Shown: positions 43,771 through 56,761 of the stretch, piece by piece | How positions within the stretch are numbered: position 1 is the stretch's first letter | Layout: each line of letters starts with the position of its first letter | Assembly: GCA_037178675.1 (NCBI GenBank) | Contig: JAYMGJ010000086.1 | Coordinates: forward strand, 1 to 64,000 | Reading direction: 5' to 3' | Length of the DNA stretch: 64,000 bases | Source of the DNA: Scleroderma bovista | Lineage: Eukaryota > Basidiomycota > Agaricomycetes > Boletales > Sclerodermataceae | The notes under the pieces: model-generated | Databases searched by the model: none | Seen by the model: the letters and a program-made list of their open reading frames with translations, nothing else | Told to the model about the DNA's origin: nothing | Made by a program: the position numbers and the translations under genes

Positions 43771-43979
43771 ACGAAAGAAGTCTTCGGAAGAGCTTTGGAG
43801 AGGTGTTCACAAGAATCTCGAGGACACTGAAGCACGCTGTATAGTTATGTTCTATTACTAACTTGTTATTATGTTTGAGACACTCTAGGCCTTTTGTTAT
43901 GTGGCGTGCGAACATTTGTACAAGGAAGTGCTTCCTGTGGGGTTGGCACTTTGTCTGCTTTCACCACAGCAGTCTCCGA

Positions 43980-45717
43980 ATGCCACCCTCGACGCGTCCA
44001 GCAACTCCGGGACCCAGTTCACAACCACAGGTTCACAAGCGATACGCGGGAGACGCTCTGCTCTCCAGGGAGGCAAAGAAACCAAGAATCGATCCACAAT
44101 CACCCGAGACGCGCGCCCAACGCGACTCTAATCGAGACAATAGCAAGCGGCGGCGGAAGAGAAAGAAGAAGGTCCCTATCGTCATAGTGGGTAGTTCCGT
44201 CAAGAGTGACGACACCGCCGAACGGTCGGGTGGTCAGTCCACGCGTTCTGCTCCCACTACGTCTCAGCCGCCACCCAACGAAATCATTCGGTATTCGTCG
44301 ATGGCCCTTGAAGCTGAGGTGCACCATACTACGTGTCCTTCAAAGGCTGCAACACCTGCACTTCCCACTGCCACTGAACCAGGAGCCAATGCACATGTAG
44401 GTGTCACGGTTACAGGCATAGCTGGTTCACATAAGCTGGTATGACTTCCACTGAACTAGTATTTACTCCTCTGTTAATAGCATATTACAGAACGGAAACA
44501 GTGGATCCTCTTCCACAACTTTCCTAGAAGAAAAGGTTGCCCAACTAACACAAGAGCTCACGGCCAAAAACGAGGTATGTTTCACCATGCAAGTTCGGCA
44601 TTTCTGTTTGACATCAATCCATTTTGTCAAGTTGCTCAAATCTCATCAAACACTGCTTACCCAAGTGCAGCAAGCCATCACTTGTCAGATATGCCTGGAA
44701 TTGATGTACAAGCCCTTTGCCCTTTCGCCTTGCGGACACCTCGCATGCTACGATTGTCTGGTCCAATGGTTTAAGGCACCCCCACAGGATGACCGGCCAG
44801 TAGGCCCTGTTATCTCGCGTCAAAAGACGTGCCCACACTGCCGTGGTGTCGTACGTGAACGCCCCATCGAAGTATGGGATGTCAAGGGCATAGTACAGTC
44901 TGCCGCGAAAAGCAAACTTGTCCCAAGTCATCTGTCTGCGGAAACCGATCCTCCTGCAAACCAAAATAATAACCCTGATCCCTGGGGTGGCATCTTTCCG
45001 AAGATCTACCCGCGTAGCAATCGCATTTACCCGTGGTTCATTTCCGCTGCTGACGACGGGGATGGATCCCACGGCGACCGTACTCCCCGTGGCGAGTACA
45101 TGGGAATGCTTGACATGGAGGATGGAGGGATATATCGCTGTTTTGATTGCTTCCATGAGATCTGGGATGGTGTCTGTACAAGCTGCGGACGCTTATACCC
45201 AGGTCATCGACCTAACCCGGACGACGACGACAATCATAGTTGGCCTGATGATGGCCCAATTGCTGAGGAAGTGGATGTAGTTGACGATCCTGGGTGGTTG
45301 GGTCTGGAGGGCGGGGACGGGGACGATGTGGGCGATGAGGACTATGACCCTCTCCACATGCATCGGCATTTTTGGGTCGATGGGGACGTACCCATTGCGC
45401 GCTTCTATCATGATGAACTTTCAGATGATTATGAGGACGACGATGATGTTGGAGACTCCGACTATGGGTTTGATGGCCGCGGGCGGGGGATCGAGGTCAA
45501 CCGTCATGAGGACGATGACAGGTATGAGAGCGACTTCATCGATGACGAGGTCGTAATTCCCGCAATGCCATACGTGGCAAACATATACGAGATTTCGGAC
45601 AGCGGAGGTGAAGATGACCTCGACGACGGATGGGGTGGTGGAAACCCCAGACCTTTATATGGCGCCCGAAGGATCATCGACTCAGATGGGTCAGAAGGAG
45701 AGGACAGTGATTATTAG
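43980..45717 (+). CDS. RING-finger (C3HC4) protein, probable E3 ubiquitin ligase
   Basis: The gene has three exons (43980-44438, 44491-44574 and 44632-45717) with GT-AG introns of 52 and 57 bases, giving 541 residues. The N-terminus is disordered with a basic run (RRRKRKKKVPIVIV), followed by a short helical segment (FLEEKVAQLTQELTAKNE). The RING is at about residues 199-250: CQICLELMYKPFALSPCGHLACYDCL then CPHC. A second Cys set (CFDCFHEIWDGVCTSC, about residue 350) could bind another zinc. The last 150 residues are very rich in Asp and Glu. It may ubiquitinate nuclear partners. The start could be earlier if an upstream exon exists. Confidence 0.85.
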
Positions 45718-45908
45718 ATGTCAGTAATTATGTGTATTGGTTATCGTTCAGCTTTGATCACCCGTGATATAGTAACTTAGCAAAGAACATTCAATTTCTA
45801 CCTTCTTTCTGTCAGTTCAATTGCTTATCAATATATTGACTATGTTGGCAGAACCCTTGCTCTCCACATGCACATTGGATTGTGTACTTGGAACTTGGAA
45901 GGCTCATA
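45718..45908. other. 3' flank of the RING gene
   Basis: A short AT-rich stretch with no gene, before the MITE. Confidence 0.5.
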
Positions 45909-46625
45909 AGATAGGGCTCAAGCACTTACCACCATAAGTGACCATTTGTGACAGACTGTGACCTGCTCAGTTCACACACATGGGTGAGTTGTAGCACTTG
46001 CCATGTCTCAACAAAGACTGCAATGTGATATACCATGAAAGTATACTACAGAGAAAGAAATGTGCCTGCACTCACAGAAATGCTGCACTAGTGCTCAAAG
46101 CAACTCTGCACCCAACCAAAAAGGTGCTAGGTTGTTCTCAGAGCTTGGTGTGGGCCTCCTGATTGATGATACTGTGGAAAATCCATTTGTCACTGCAGCC
46201 TGCACCAAGGGATGAAAGTTGTGTAAGCAGTGAAACATTAATTTTCCTCAGTTGAGTCTTCTTTGTTGCTCAGGAAGGATTTTATGAATTCCAAAGAGCC
46301 CTCTTGGGCATTCCATTGCCAGTCTTTGTGTGCTGTGTTACACCACAAAGTTCTCCACTCAACATTCCTTCCATGCTTGTTTCTGTTTATACCCCTGTTT
46401 GTGTATGACAAACACCCCCCATATGCATGTAGATTCTTAATGGCACTTCAACATCAAATTTATTCAAAATTCTAGCCCCACTGCAGAGTTGTTAAGAATT
46501 GCAGTCCACAGAACTCTGTGTGGCTTGTTTTCTCAAAAACAGGTTTGTGTGATTGCCATTAAAAAAATAGACCAAAGTCATGCTCCATCACATCACATAT
46601 GGTGGTAAGTGCTTGAGCCCTATCT
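45909..46625. mobile_element. Mariner-type MITE with TA target duplication
   Basis: This 717-base non-coding element has 28-base perfect inverted repeats (starting AGATAGGGCTCAAGC on the left, with the reverse complement at 46598-46625). It is flanked on both sides by TA (45907-45908 and 46626-46627), the duplication made by Tc1/mariner transposases. No transposase is encoded, so it would rely on another copy. Confidence 0.85.
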
Positions 46626-46627
46626 TA

Positions 46628-47236
46628 GGTAGCAAGGTACTAAGGCAACCAAATCACACAGATCCAAAGAAGGCAAAAAGTTCTGTTATCAGTCGTTCCC
46701 ACGATACAGCATTCTCCCAGAACCAGGCCTTTGCTCTGGGAGCAAGGGAACAATGTGGATGGGCCATCAGGGGTAGTACGTGATAGTGCAGCATTGGATC
46801 GAGTCCTGTTTCCATGATGAAACCATGTGTTGAATCTCGCACTATTACCTACTAGCACTCTATCTCACTTGTGGAGACAGTTGTGCAATGTCGGGCGAGA
46901 GAACACCACGGTGGTTGACATCACTAAATTCTTTGACCTTCGTGCATGACAGTCTCTATCAGGTTTTGCATAGCGGGACGGCGATCTATCGATCTGTACC
47001 TCCATTCATTGAGAAGACGGGAACCAGTATCGTACCGGGTTCTCAATCTAATCAATGTCTTGGACGGCGATGGATGGACACGGCACAGGCTCGGTGACCA
47101 AGTAACCGCAGTATGCTCTTGGCAATTGACGTATGGATAGTGCCTGAACGGCCCCCACAGTGGCCACGCTGGATCAAGTCACCAAGCTACGAAATACTAC
47201 AGATTCGAAATAACATAGAAAGGCAGTGGGTAGTTC
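46628..47236. other. Intergenic
   Basis: No supportable gene in these 600 bases. This is the 3' flank of the MARVEL gene. Confidence 0.45.
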
Positions 47237-48189
47237 TTAGACACGGATTGACTGAGGAAATTTCGGACGGGGAGAGTAGCGTGGTGGGGGGAAACGATAC
47301 TGAGGCTGTACTGGCGCTATGTATTGAGGCTGAGCTACCGGATATTGACCCGTGGACTGTGTCGGAGGAGCCAGAGAGACATAGGCGGCAGGGGCAGGGG
47401 CTAAGAAAATGGTTTCCCTGACAGACGAAAACCACGGCGAATTCCCACGCGAAGCAGCGATGCAAGCAAACACAAGCAATGTAATAGCGTAGCCCAGTAC
47501 TGCGCGATTGGCTTGATGAGAACAGTTAAAATTGATGGCAAAACTAGAAGACGCACAAAGGAAGGAACCCATGAAAGAGAACGCCTCGACGGCTAGGCTC
47601 TCGCGACAGGCTTGGTTATAGGCTGAATCTGGCATAGACTCATCAGTATCATGAGCACCCATGTATAGCGGGGACCTTACAGTCGTCATAAACACATCCT
47701 TGCGGGAAGAAATAGCTGCCAGTGAAAACTACTTCCCCAGCGGTCGCCGCCCACAAGACCGACAAAATGACTACATGCCAAAATTCAGCATCCAGATGCA
47801 TCTCCAACGAGTATTATTCGACTTACAGAACCAGATTAACTCAACTAAGATCATTGACGTGAAAGCTCCACGACGAATGAAATCGACCAAAAGCCTGTGC
47901 AGGAGTCTCGCATCAGCACTGAATGATGGATAAACAGCGGGGAAGTGGTTCACATGACCGGGATGGTAGACATTGTTAACGAAGCAGTAGCAATTGCTAG
48001 GGGGGCAAATGTGAAGTATGAATTGTAATGATCTTGCGTCGTAAGTAAAATGATGTGGGGGGAGAGACCGAGGACAATGACAGAGAATGTCATCGACAGA
48101 ACTGTCAACAATGTTAGACATGGGGTCAGCTGGCACTTTCACGCAAGTAACCTACCCATGGTGAAGATGCGGAAAGTGGTGAAACCCAT
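47237..48189 (-). CDS. MARVEL-domain membrane protein
   Basis: The gene has six exons: 48189-48156, 48101-47954, 47894-47827, 47770-47681, 47628-47557 and 47499-47237. They total 675 bases, 224 residues, and every junction is GT-AG. Four hydrophobic segments are visible: VLSMTFSVIVLGLSPHIILL, YFTFAPLAIATASLTM, AFTSMILVELIWFFILSVLW and GYAITLLVFACIAASRG. Between the third and fourth lies a loop with a Cys (YFFPQGCVYDDY). The cytosolic tail is Pro/Gln-rich. The order of segments and the motif RGAFTSMI are those of fungal MARVEL proteins, which organise the plasma membrane. The in-frame splicing across all six exons supports a working gene. Confidence 0.85.
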
Positions 48190-49431
48190 CGTTGACAATT
48201 GCTGGAAAGAGAGGAAAAGGGCGGAATTGATCTGTTAATCTCTGTTCCTTTTTATCCCTAGTCTCGAGCCGTTATAGCAAATTCGGGAAGCAGATAAGTT
48301 TCCTATAACGCAAATTCCGATACCAGAGAGTACCTTCCCAAAATGTCTCGAGACTATTTTATCCCCCGCATTTTGTTAGGAGATATATTGGCCATTGGAG
48401 GTTGTAATACCAGTTCACCCCTATAAGGGCCGTTATCGAGGGAATCTCCAGAATCATTGAATACAAAGACGCATTTTCCGATAGGTTTGCGAGGGGGGGA
48501 GGCATTGGTACATGAAGCGCGGACCCGAGCTTTACGAGTTGCGATGATAGCTAACTCGCAGTGCGCATTGTGTTTCCGACGAACACAAAGAGTACGTTGG
48601 ACACGCCAGTGTGGGAGCTCTGCCAACCTGGCACTGCTGGTGATGATGATGTGCTCCACTACTGCTGCTGACTCTGGGCTCAGACCCCGAACACTCTCCC
48701 CCCTGCCACCCCTCCTGCTGCCCCTGCACTCTCCCGCTCTCTGCACACCTCTCGCAGACTCCCCCACTACAACATGCTGGTGGGTGGGGCCGATGGATCT
48801 TGCGATCGAACTGCCGCTCAGTGACTCCAGTGTACTACTAAGTGAGGAAGTAGGAGTCATTCGTTCTACTAAAAGTATTCGGGTTTATGTTTGTTGTAAG
48901 TTGGATGCTGCCAATAATGTCTAGCTTATCGGTTGCCTGTTCTTCCAAACTGGACAAACCAGAATGTAGGAGGCCAATTATCTGGTCCCGCTACTGGCGA
49001 ACACGTGGAGCGGCGGCTTGTGCAGTGTCAAGCCTCGTCACTCTACGTGTCCGCGAGCAGTCAGCCAATCGGGCCTCAGGTCCTCGACACGGTCAGTGTC
49101 CTCCATGCACGCTGACGTATTGTTTTTAGTTGCTACCCACCGTCGTTGTGCCTTGTCTGCGCGTTTACCAACCATGTCAGCCTCGCCTGAACAACGTGTA
49201 TCACATCTCCACAATGCACACTCGTGCTGACGCTGTGCAAACGGTGTTCGCCAGCTCAGTCATGCACAAGGGGATGCGCGTGCCGGGCTTTTCTGTCTGT
49301 TTCACACTCATTTCTCCACTTTTCAAGTTCTCTCGCTGTTGCTTCAAATTTCATTCACCCTTACAACCCTACCCTACCCTTCTACCACCTCATCCTATTC
49401 CAACCTGGCTACCTCAGAGCATCCTCGAGAA
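48190..49431. other. Intergenic, 1.2 kb
   Basis: Two overlapping frames on opposite strands (48354-48860 and 48457-48924) are low-complexity and unrecognised, so I do not call them genes. The region probably holds the promoters of the divergent MARVEL and ATPase genes. Confidence 0.4.
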
Positions 49432-51945
49432 ATGCGATCCAGGACCAACAAGGTTCACCGTACCTCTGTCAGCCCAAATCCACGACCACCGCGCACAAAC
49501 GCCATTCACTGGCTCTTTTCCTCCAATCTTCCCCACCGGAGGACCTCAGCAGCATTCAGTGCTGACATTAATCGTAGGAACTTTTTCGGCATGAGCGAGA
49601 TTTTTGGCGTTCTTCTTAATGTATGTAAATCCGACGCTCTGTCCATCTCTCAGCTCATGTCATTGTACAATCCGCCATTTAGCCTTCTGAAACCGCTCGC
49701 TCGTTGACCGAATCTAAACGCCTTCTTGAAGAGGCGCAGAACGAGATAAAGGAAGAGCGTGAACGGTGTCAGCCGCGGGTTAAGCACACGTTTACCCGTC
49801 TCCCCGGGTTCTTCCCTAGGGACGCGGAGACGCGTGCTGTCGAACATGCACTAGAGGGTGCGCCGTCGTTCACCATCCTGTTTGGCGCATGCTCTGTTGG
49901 AAAGGTGTGTCGTGACTATCTACTTGGTACCCAATCAGACTAACCAGTGACCCATCTCTTGCACAATATGTAGACTGCCCTAGTTCGAGAAGTTCTCTCC
50001 CAATCTCGATATCATGTCCTCCATTTCGACCTCCGCATCCCGGGCTTCGCTGATATTTATAGCCTTTATACGAGCCTCAGTCTACAGATGGAGCAATACT
50101 TTGAGGGGATTGCAGCCAACATGGCAGGCTTTCAGCAGTTCCGAAAGGAGGCGTGGAGCTTTAAGGTTCGTACAGTAGAATGGAAGTGATGTGAATGTGA
50201 CGGATTGCACACAGCATGATCGCCAGAACGTCGAGCGCCGGATCTCAGATGCCCCTGTTGGTAGCCTTGGCTCTCAAGTCAGGACAAGTGACGTGGCCCG
50301 CCTTATGGAGCTGTTCCAGGTGAGAAATAGTCATGTATCTGACACAACAGAAGTGTCATACCTTTGTCGCAGAGCTCCTTGTTGCGATATGCTGAGTTTG
50401 AGCCTCCTGAGAGTTCTATCGAACTTGCTCTCCTTGGAAAAAAAGAATCCGATGCATCCTCAGACCAGACCCAAGTGAACAACCCCTCCACCCCCAATAG
50501 GAGTCGTTGGTTCTTCAACCGCAGTGGCGGGAGAAGTAGCGATGGTGTGCGAGAGGTGTCTTCTACTGCTGTCAATTCGAACCCACGCGAAAAGGAGCCC
50601 GAGAGACGAATTAAGAAGATGCCTGTGCTTTTTTTCGACGAAGCTCACCGATTGTAAATTATACTACCCTATGTTTCATCGCTGCTTAAAGATTGATTGA
50701 CCTTTCCCCTAGGCCATCACTCATCCAATCTGTGGAAACTATGAAGTGCCTGTTGGACTCCATGCTCGCGCTTACCAAACAGGACAGATTGTGTCACATC
50801 ATTCATGCCACCAGTGATCCTTTTTACCACACCTGGTTGAGACAGCTGAACGTGATACAACACTGCAAGGTAGGCCTCGCAATACGGATGCCTCTAAATA
50901 TTGAAAATATCTGCAGATCATCACGATTGGCGACTGTTCTAAGACAGAGATGCGTGCGTTCTTTTTCGAGCGTTTTCTGCCCCGCGTTCCAGAATCCCTC
51001 CAATCTGCTTTGTCTTTCGAACTTCTTTATGAAGCGTTTGGGGGAAAGTTGGCTCATTGGCAAGATTATATTGACGACTATGGTACGTGACCTCCCATAG
51101 CTTGGTATTGCTTACAACAATCCACATTTTTGCGCAGTGAGCGCTGGCGGTAACTTTGATAGTATGTTGTCTTGGTGTCTTGTGCGTTTATGTACTGACA
51201 GTAGTCCCTAGTTAAACAAAGCTCGCACTTCTTGCAAGCACACGCCGTCCTCAACCTCCACATCATTCACTCTTCACAGATATCTGGTGTCCCTGGCCAA
51301 GAACCTATCACACCCTCCACACCTGCTCCACGACCGCGCTCTAGTGGTCCTGACGCTCTCCATGCGGCCTTGGGCCCAGCAGGGTACAAGTCCTTCTCGC
51401 CGTACTCGTCTGCTCGGGAATCAGGTCTGGAAGACTACTCGGCCGACTTCAGCGCCATGCAGTTGCTTAAGGTTATGAGCAAGCTCAGCCAGCCTGGCTC
51501 GACACACCTCCCCTACTTCCTGCTATGCCGCGAGATCGGTGTCCGTGCCGTCGACGGCATGGTGAAAGGACGCGTGCTCGGCCTTCATTGGACGGATGTT
51601 GTTGGGGTCAAGGACACCAGTGATCAGCCCACCGTCAGAGAGCCAGTATCGCCAGTGCCTTTGACAACGCGGATGATGAGTAATAGTTCGTACGCGGGCG
51701 GTGCCAGCGGGACGGTGGGCATCGAGTCTTCGGAGGATGGGGACATGGTGATGGTCAACCCCGTAAATACGTCTACGAGAGACCTTGCACAGATCGACGA
51801 GGGCGACGAACAGGAGATTGTCGGACCGCGCTTGGTGCCGATCACCCCCATCATGCGGTACGCGATGAGAGAGGTCGTACAGGAGTACGAGGACGTACGG
51901 ACGGTCTCGGAATACGCGTCTCTGAACGATCCTGATGAGTACTGA
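49432..51945 (+). CDS. P-loop NTPase (AAA+-like)
   Basis: This multi-exon gene begins at the ATG at 49432 (an upstream in-frame ATG exists at 49339). Exon 1 is 49432-49620 and exon 2 is 49683-49904. Exon 3 starts at 49974. Later exons lie near 50215-50319, 50373-50654, 50714-50869, 50919-51082 and 51214-51945. The Walker A motif GACSVGKT (about residues 131-138) is split by intron 2. Walker B is MPVLFFDEAHRL near 50630. Between them lie FDLRIPGFADIYSLY and SLQMEQYF. The C-terminal third (SGLEDYSADFSAMQLLKVMSK, LPYFLLCREIGVRAVDGMV) is not recognised. The protein is typical of fungal ATPases of unknown function; it might load or move another protein. Confidence 0.78.
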
Positions 51946-52345
51946 TAACGGACATGGAGCTGGTTCTTCGTGTTTGGGATTTTTCACCTTCAAACCACGT
52001 CACATGCGCACTCACTTGCACTGTATTCATTCATTAACTGTTATTCTTTGCCAGATTGTCATTATAGTGTTTGTAGGTATTGTTGGTGATCCGTTTGTGT
52101 CTCGCAGTTGTACAGATGGCTTGTTTGCGTGTTGTGCCACTACCGCCTTGTCCGAAGGATTGAACTTAATTGGCAAACGCTGCATATATGGCTTGGTGTG
52201 AACACTAGATTACTTCTCTCACATAAAATCATATTTGACCCCTGGTCTACAATTTACTCCTTCAGCAAACTGATGAGCACAATGTGGTCCGACTACATGA
52301 CCCGCGAACCTGTTCTGGACTCTGCTATACACTCGATGAGGTTTG
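51946..52345. other. Convergent intergenic spacer
   Basis: These 400 bases lie between the stops of the ATPase and helicase genes. No gene. Confidence 0.5.
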
Positions 52346-55300
52346 CTAGATCTCAGCGAACCGAACATCTGCATTCGCTTCTAGCCAGGCAAGCCATTTC
52401 TTCAAATATCCGCCTCCATGTTGGACAGTTGACGAGTCTCCAATGACACACTGCAGCCCAATGTATATGACCATTCTGTCACAGAAAAATATACACCACT
52501 GGCACTTACCAGGTGCCTTTTAGCTCGTGTCATGGCAACTGAAAATGCGTAAATACTCGGCGAGTGGACCACCATATAAAGCGCACCGTTGAGTCTCCGC
52601 TTTTCTTTCAAAAACCCGACCTCACGCTAGGGGAGACGGTGTTAAGATCAAAAAAATATTCCTTGTGGACTGGGTAAACACACCTTTTCATTGCTCCGGA
52701 CGAGACTGATGATAACTGCGTCCTTCTCGCGACCCTGCATACCGTCGACAGTACCAATCTCGAGTCCTGGCCCATGTGTGGGGCGTAGAAGAGATGTTAG
52801 AAGGGTCACTTGAGCCTGGTATCTGTGCAGGATGGATAACCAAAACGGAAGGCTGCAATGAAAGAATACCCTACGGAGTTATGATCGCAATTTGAGACGG
52901 ATGAAGGCCAGCCTCAACCTAGAAGGGCATTCAGTCGTGCTATACTGTAAGGGCACGGGTTTTACTCGCGAGTCTCTCAGTCCAGGTTTTAACAACCGTG
53001 GCCTCATTCTCATTGCATCGGCTTCCCTCATCACCATCGCCGTCTAAACGCTCATAATACTCGCAACCAGCAGTGTCGAAGAACACAACGGGCGTTCCGA
53101 GAACCTCTTTGACTATGTCCTCGTTTTCTTTTGTAACGAATTCCTGTGTGTTGGGCAGATCACGCAGTAGGTGCGACGCGACAGACTCGTGGGATTTCAG
53201 TTTCGACGCATAAAGCGTTTTCGAAGGGAATTCACATATTTCAGCATGCATACTGAGAACAGCTGAACGATTAACAATCACGGAAATCTCTTGCAACATA
53301 CCGATACTGGACGTTGAGTAAACGTTTAATTCCAGGGCCATACATCTTCTCCAGGCGGGCGAAGAGTGTAGTCTCCAGTGTGCGAGGGGGGCGAAGAACT
53401 GGTCGTTTGCCAGGGGTTCCCAAGTGTTTTGGTTTGGGCTCAGCATCGCCAGCGGGAGGGGAAACGTCCTCTTCCGCAATAACTGTATCCCCCTTGACCA
53501 AGTCGACATCCGAGTCAGAGTTGGTTTCCGTATCCGAACGCTGTTGGTCTTGAGGTGTTTCTGAGGGATTTTCTTGTCTCTTGGAGCTCTCGGGTGGTTT
53601 CGTGGCTGCTCCTCCTGGCATTTTCGCTCTCTCGGTCGAACCCTTGATTGCCACCCCCGAACTCTTTGTCTTCCGTTTGTCCAAAGATAAAATAGTGGGT
53701 GGGAGTTGCATTGGGTCACCAGCCAAGATGAGCTTCCTTGCTTTAAAGATGGGAATCCAGCACACCTTTGGTACGGTTCAGCGTGCACAGGACCATCGTG
53801 ATAAAATATGCGCACCGCTTCCATGGCTTGAGTGGCCTCGTCAATAATGACTACATCGAAGGTATGGTTTTGAAGTTGCCTACTACCGGCTGTGTGGCAC
53901 GTAGAAAGAACAACCTTTGAAGATCAGAGTGTCGGAATTTAATGGCCAGCTCAGAGGTGACTTAAGGGATAGCGCACCTGAGATTCTCCGAGCACCGCTT
54001 TCACGACACCCCCCTCCCTTTGTCGGTATCTAATGCAAAGCATTTAGATCGAGATTTCATCTGAAGACAAGAGACCTACTCTTTTCTCAAAGCTCGAACC
54101 TCCCCCCACATTTTTTTACGCTCAAGACCACGTGGTTTTTTTGTTTTTCCTTTACCTTTCCCGGAGAGGGTGTCTAGTGCTGCGTCAATCTCTGCCTTGA
54201 CGTCCTTCGCCAATGCTGCCTAATTAATTGCATCAAAGAGCCCGTGATGAAATTCAGGGGCCAAGTAAACCGACCTGGTCACTCCGGCTCGCCTTGACCT
54301 CCAGTGTTGCCTCCAGCACCCCTTCATTTGCCATGACCCTTGCAGGATGACCAATGCGTGTGACCTTGAGAGGTGCTCCTTTCCCCTTTTCTGGTGCTGG
54401 TAGGGCGAGAAGTCGCTCGAGGATGTTATCAACCGAAAGATTTGAGGCTCCGCATACAAGGATGCGGCTTGTATTTTGATTACCTGCCTCGGGAGATATG
54501 GATATGAGCTGTCGAATGATTTCTATGAGAGTATGGGTCTTTCCGGTCCCTGCGAGGTGCAGTGAATGTAAATGTGAGAACGACAGAGAATATTTCAGAT
54601 GCAGGCTACCTGGCGGGCCGTGGATACATGCTACTTCTTTGGCCGAGAGAGCAAACTTCACCGCTTGCTTCTGGCTTGGATTAAGAGAAGGGTCAAAGAA
54701 GGTGATGTCACCTGGAGATGACGGTTTAGAGGGAGGTGACATTCCGAGTAATACACGGATAAGAGGAGTAAGTTCATAGTCAGTTTTATCATCGGGCTAC
54801 AGAGAATTTAGCCAGTAAATAAAGGCTGCATATTATTCGTAGAGTAGCTATACCTTTCGAGACGAAGGAATCACAGTCTTCTGAAGTTTATCAAGCGCCT
54901 TCTCCATCCTAGTTCGGAAACATGTAGCTCGTGCAAAGTGGAAACAACTCAGAGTCTTACCGATCGTATGTGACACTGTTGGCAAGTTTGACCACGCGAC
55001 CACGCTCAGGGAAGTCAAGATCTGTGTCAGCCGAATCTGGAGGATCAATGGCTATGACAATCCGCGTATCTGTCACCTAAGGGACTTAGATCCCCCTGTA
55101 GATCGGTCAAAACGAAGTACTACACCTTGTACACTACGCCCTCCGCTGCTCTTGAAGTTTTCCCATCGGAGTCAAGGAGCTGTGGTTTCTTTGCTTTGCC
55201 AGTCGGCTTCTTGGAGGAAGCTGAGGACGGTGTATTCTCTTCTATTCGAGCTATGTCCCCAGGTCTACTAACGTCAAAATATCCATCCAAATGTGCATGT

Positions 55301-55647
55301 GGACGACTCTACCTGAACGTATGAGGTGGAAACACTTGCGAAGAGTGAAATGCCGCAGGACGCTCTAGCTCTAGTAATCTGCACTTCTTGGCTGAGTTAA
55401 TCGTTCCTCATTGTCTGTGGCCCAGACAGAGAACGCACGTCTTTCCTCCGAGCCCTATGCCCGCGGAGACCACGCCCAGATTTCCCAACGCAAGACCCTT
55501 CTGTTCAAGGAGCTTTGGTGTGCAGTTCGTAAGTAAGAGAGATGTACGCTCGATCTCCGCTTCGCGTTCGCGGGAAAGAAGAGTATGTTGACGGGTTACG
55601 AAGGTCCTGAGCGATGACTCCATGCTAGCATCTGGATCTGATGACAT
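52346..55647 (-). CDS. SF1 helicase of the Hcs1/IGHMBP2 type
   Basis: The ATG at 55647 (MSSDPDASMESSLRTF) begins a gene of about ten exons that ends at TAG near 52346. An N-terminal beta-barrel-like region includes RIVIAIDPPDSADTDLDFPERGRVV. The helicase core begins with LNPSQKQAVKFALSAKEVACIHGPPG, the Walker A motif continuing as TGKTHTLIEII after an intron near 54610-54555. Motif Ia is LVCGASNLSVDNILERL, and motif III is LILAGDPMQLPPTI. A long acidic Ser/Pro insertion (about 53690-53410) follows. Motif IV-type residues are near 53320, motif V is GTVDGMQGREKDAVIISLVRSNE and motif VI is VAMTRAKRHL. Family members unwind DNA or RNA 5' to 3'. It looks intact. Confidence 0.85.
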
Positions 55648-56761
55648 GGTCGATCACAACCTGTAGGTCCTTGTTGGTAGGGATGCAGAATCTCTCAGCA
55701 AGTATTATCCAATGGAGGTTGTCGATAGGAGCGAACCCTAACCACGGATTAGGACTACCATTATAACTTGTGGCGACCCAGCCAAGCTCATGACCGAGGA
55801 TACATTGTGCTTTGTATTTAACTTATCACTGGGACATCATAGTCGTCGATGGTCGGCTGTGAAAATGAAGTCGGATTGAAGATACATAATTGCACTGTTA
55901 CAACGCTCCATGAAAGTCCATAAGACAGATAATCTTGCATTCATCGTCCCCCCGAGCCGTAGTACGTGCGACACGTTGAAAGATGCATGAGCCTCACCTA
56001 CTCTTTCAGGTGACATACCATGTATTTGCGGTGCACATCAATGCGTTTATTGCAGAACCACTGATTGTTCGACCACTAAATCCATATGCGTGTAATTGTT
56101 GTTGCAAGAGCAAACATTCTGACGAACACTGACAAGAGTCCATTGGATTCTCACAAAGCCCACCCCACGGAACGAATGCAATGGTATTGCCGCCTTCATC
56201 GAATCAATACTGGAGCTCTACAGCAGGAAAATAAATTAGAATTGCATCAGGTGGGTAGGGCGACTACTACGGAGAGTTGTAGGAAACCAGGTTCATTTGG
56301 CGACCACGAAATATGGCAGGGGTGACTGGGAGATAATTGGCGAAACTGCTACTGCGCTCGGTCGACTCTAGAAGCACCCACGAACAGGAATTGTACCCAC
56401 ATATATGGATTCCACCTCAAATTCTTTCCTTCCCATGTCCATTCTGTGAAATGTAACGTGCGTTGACTGCCACGAAATGATATGCGACAACAGTGATCAT
56501 GGCCAGGACGCCGAGGTAATTGGCAAGGTTGTACAGCGTCTGATGGGTGATCATTTTTGATGGAGACAAATGGCGCTACCCTGGCAGTAGAAGAGATTTC
56601 AGACTCGCAGTCATGTCAATTGCATAGTCTTGAATACTTGCCGTGTGCTGAGTGAGGATCAAAGAACTGACGTGGTGCTGTGTTTGCGCTTTGTTTGGCC
56701 GCGGAAAAGATCGGAGTCGACGCGAGTCTGAACCCACTTTTCATTGTTTTGTAGTCCAAGA
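55648..56761. other. Intergenic, 1.1 kb
   Basis: I see nothing supportable here. The left part is the promoter side of the helicase and the right part that of QCR8; the two genes diverge. Confidence 0.45.

Noticed and set aside
48354..48924. Overlapping frames of about 155-168 codons on both strands
   Set aside because: Low-complexity, no recognisable domain, no splice pattern, and each is the mirror of the other. Coding cannot be supported.
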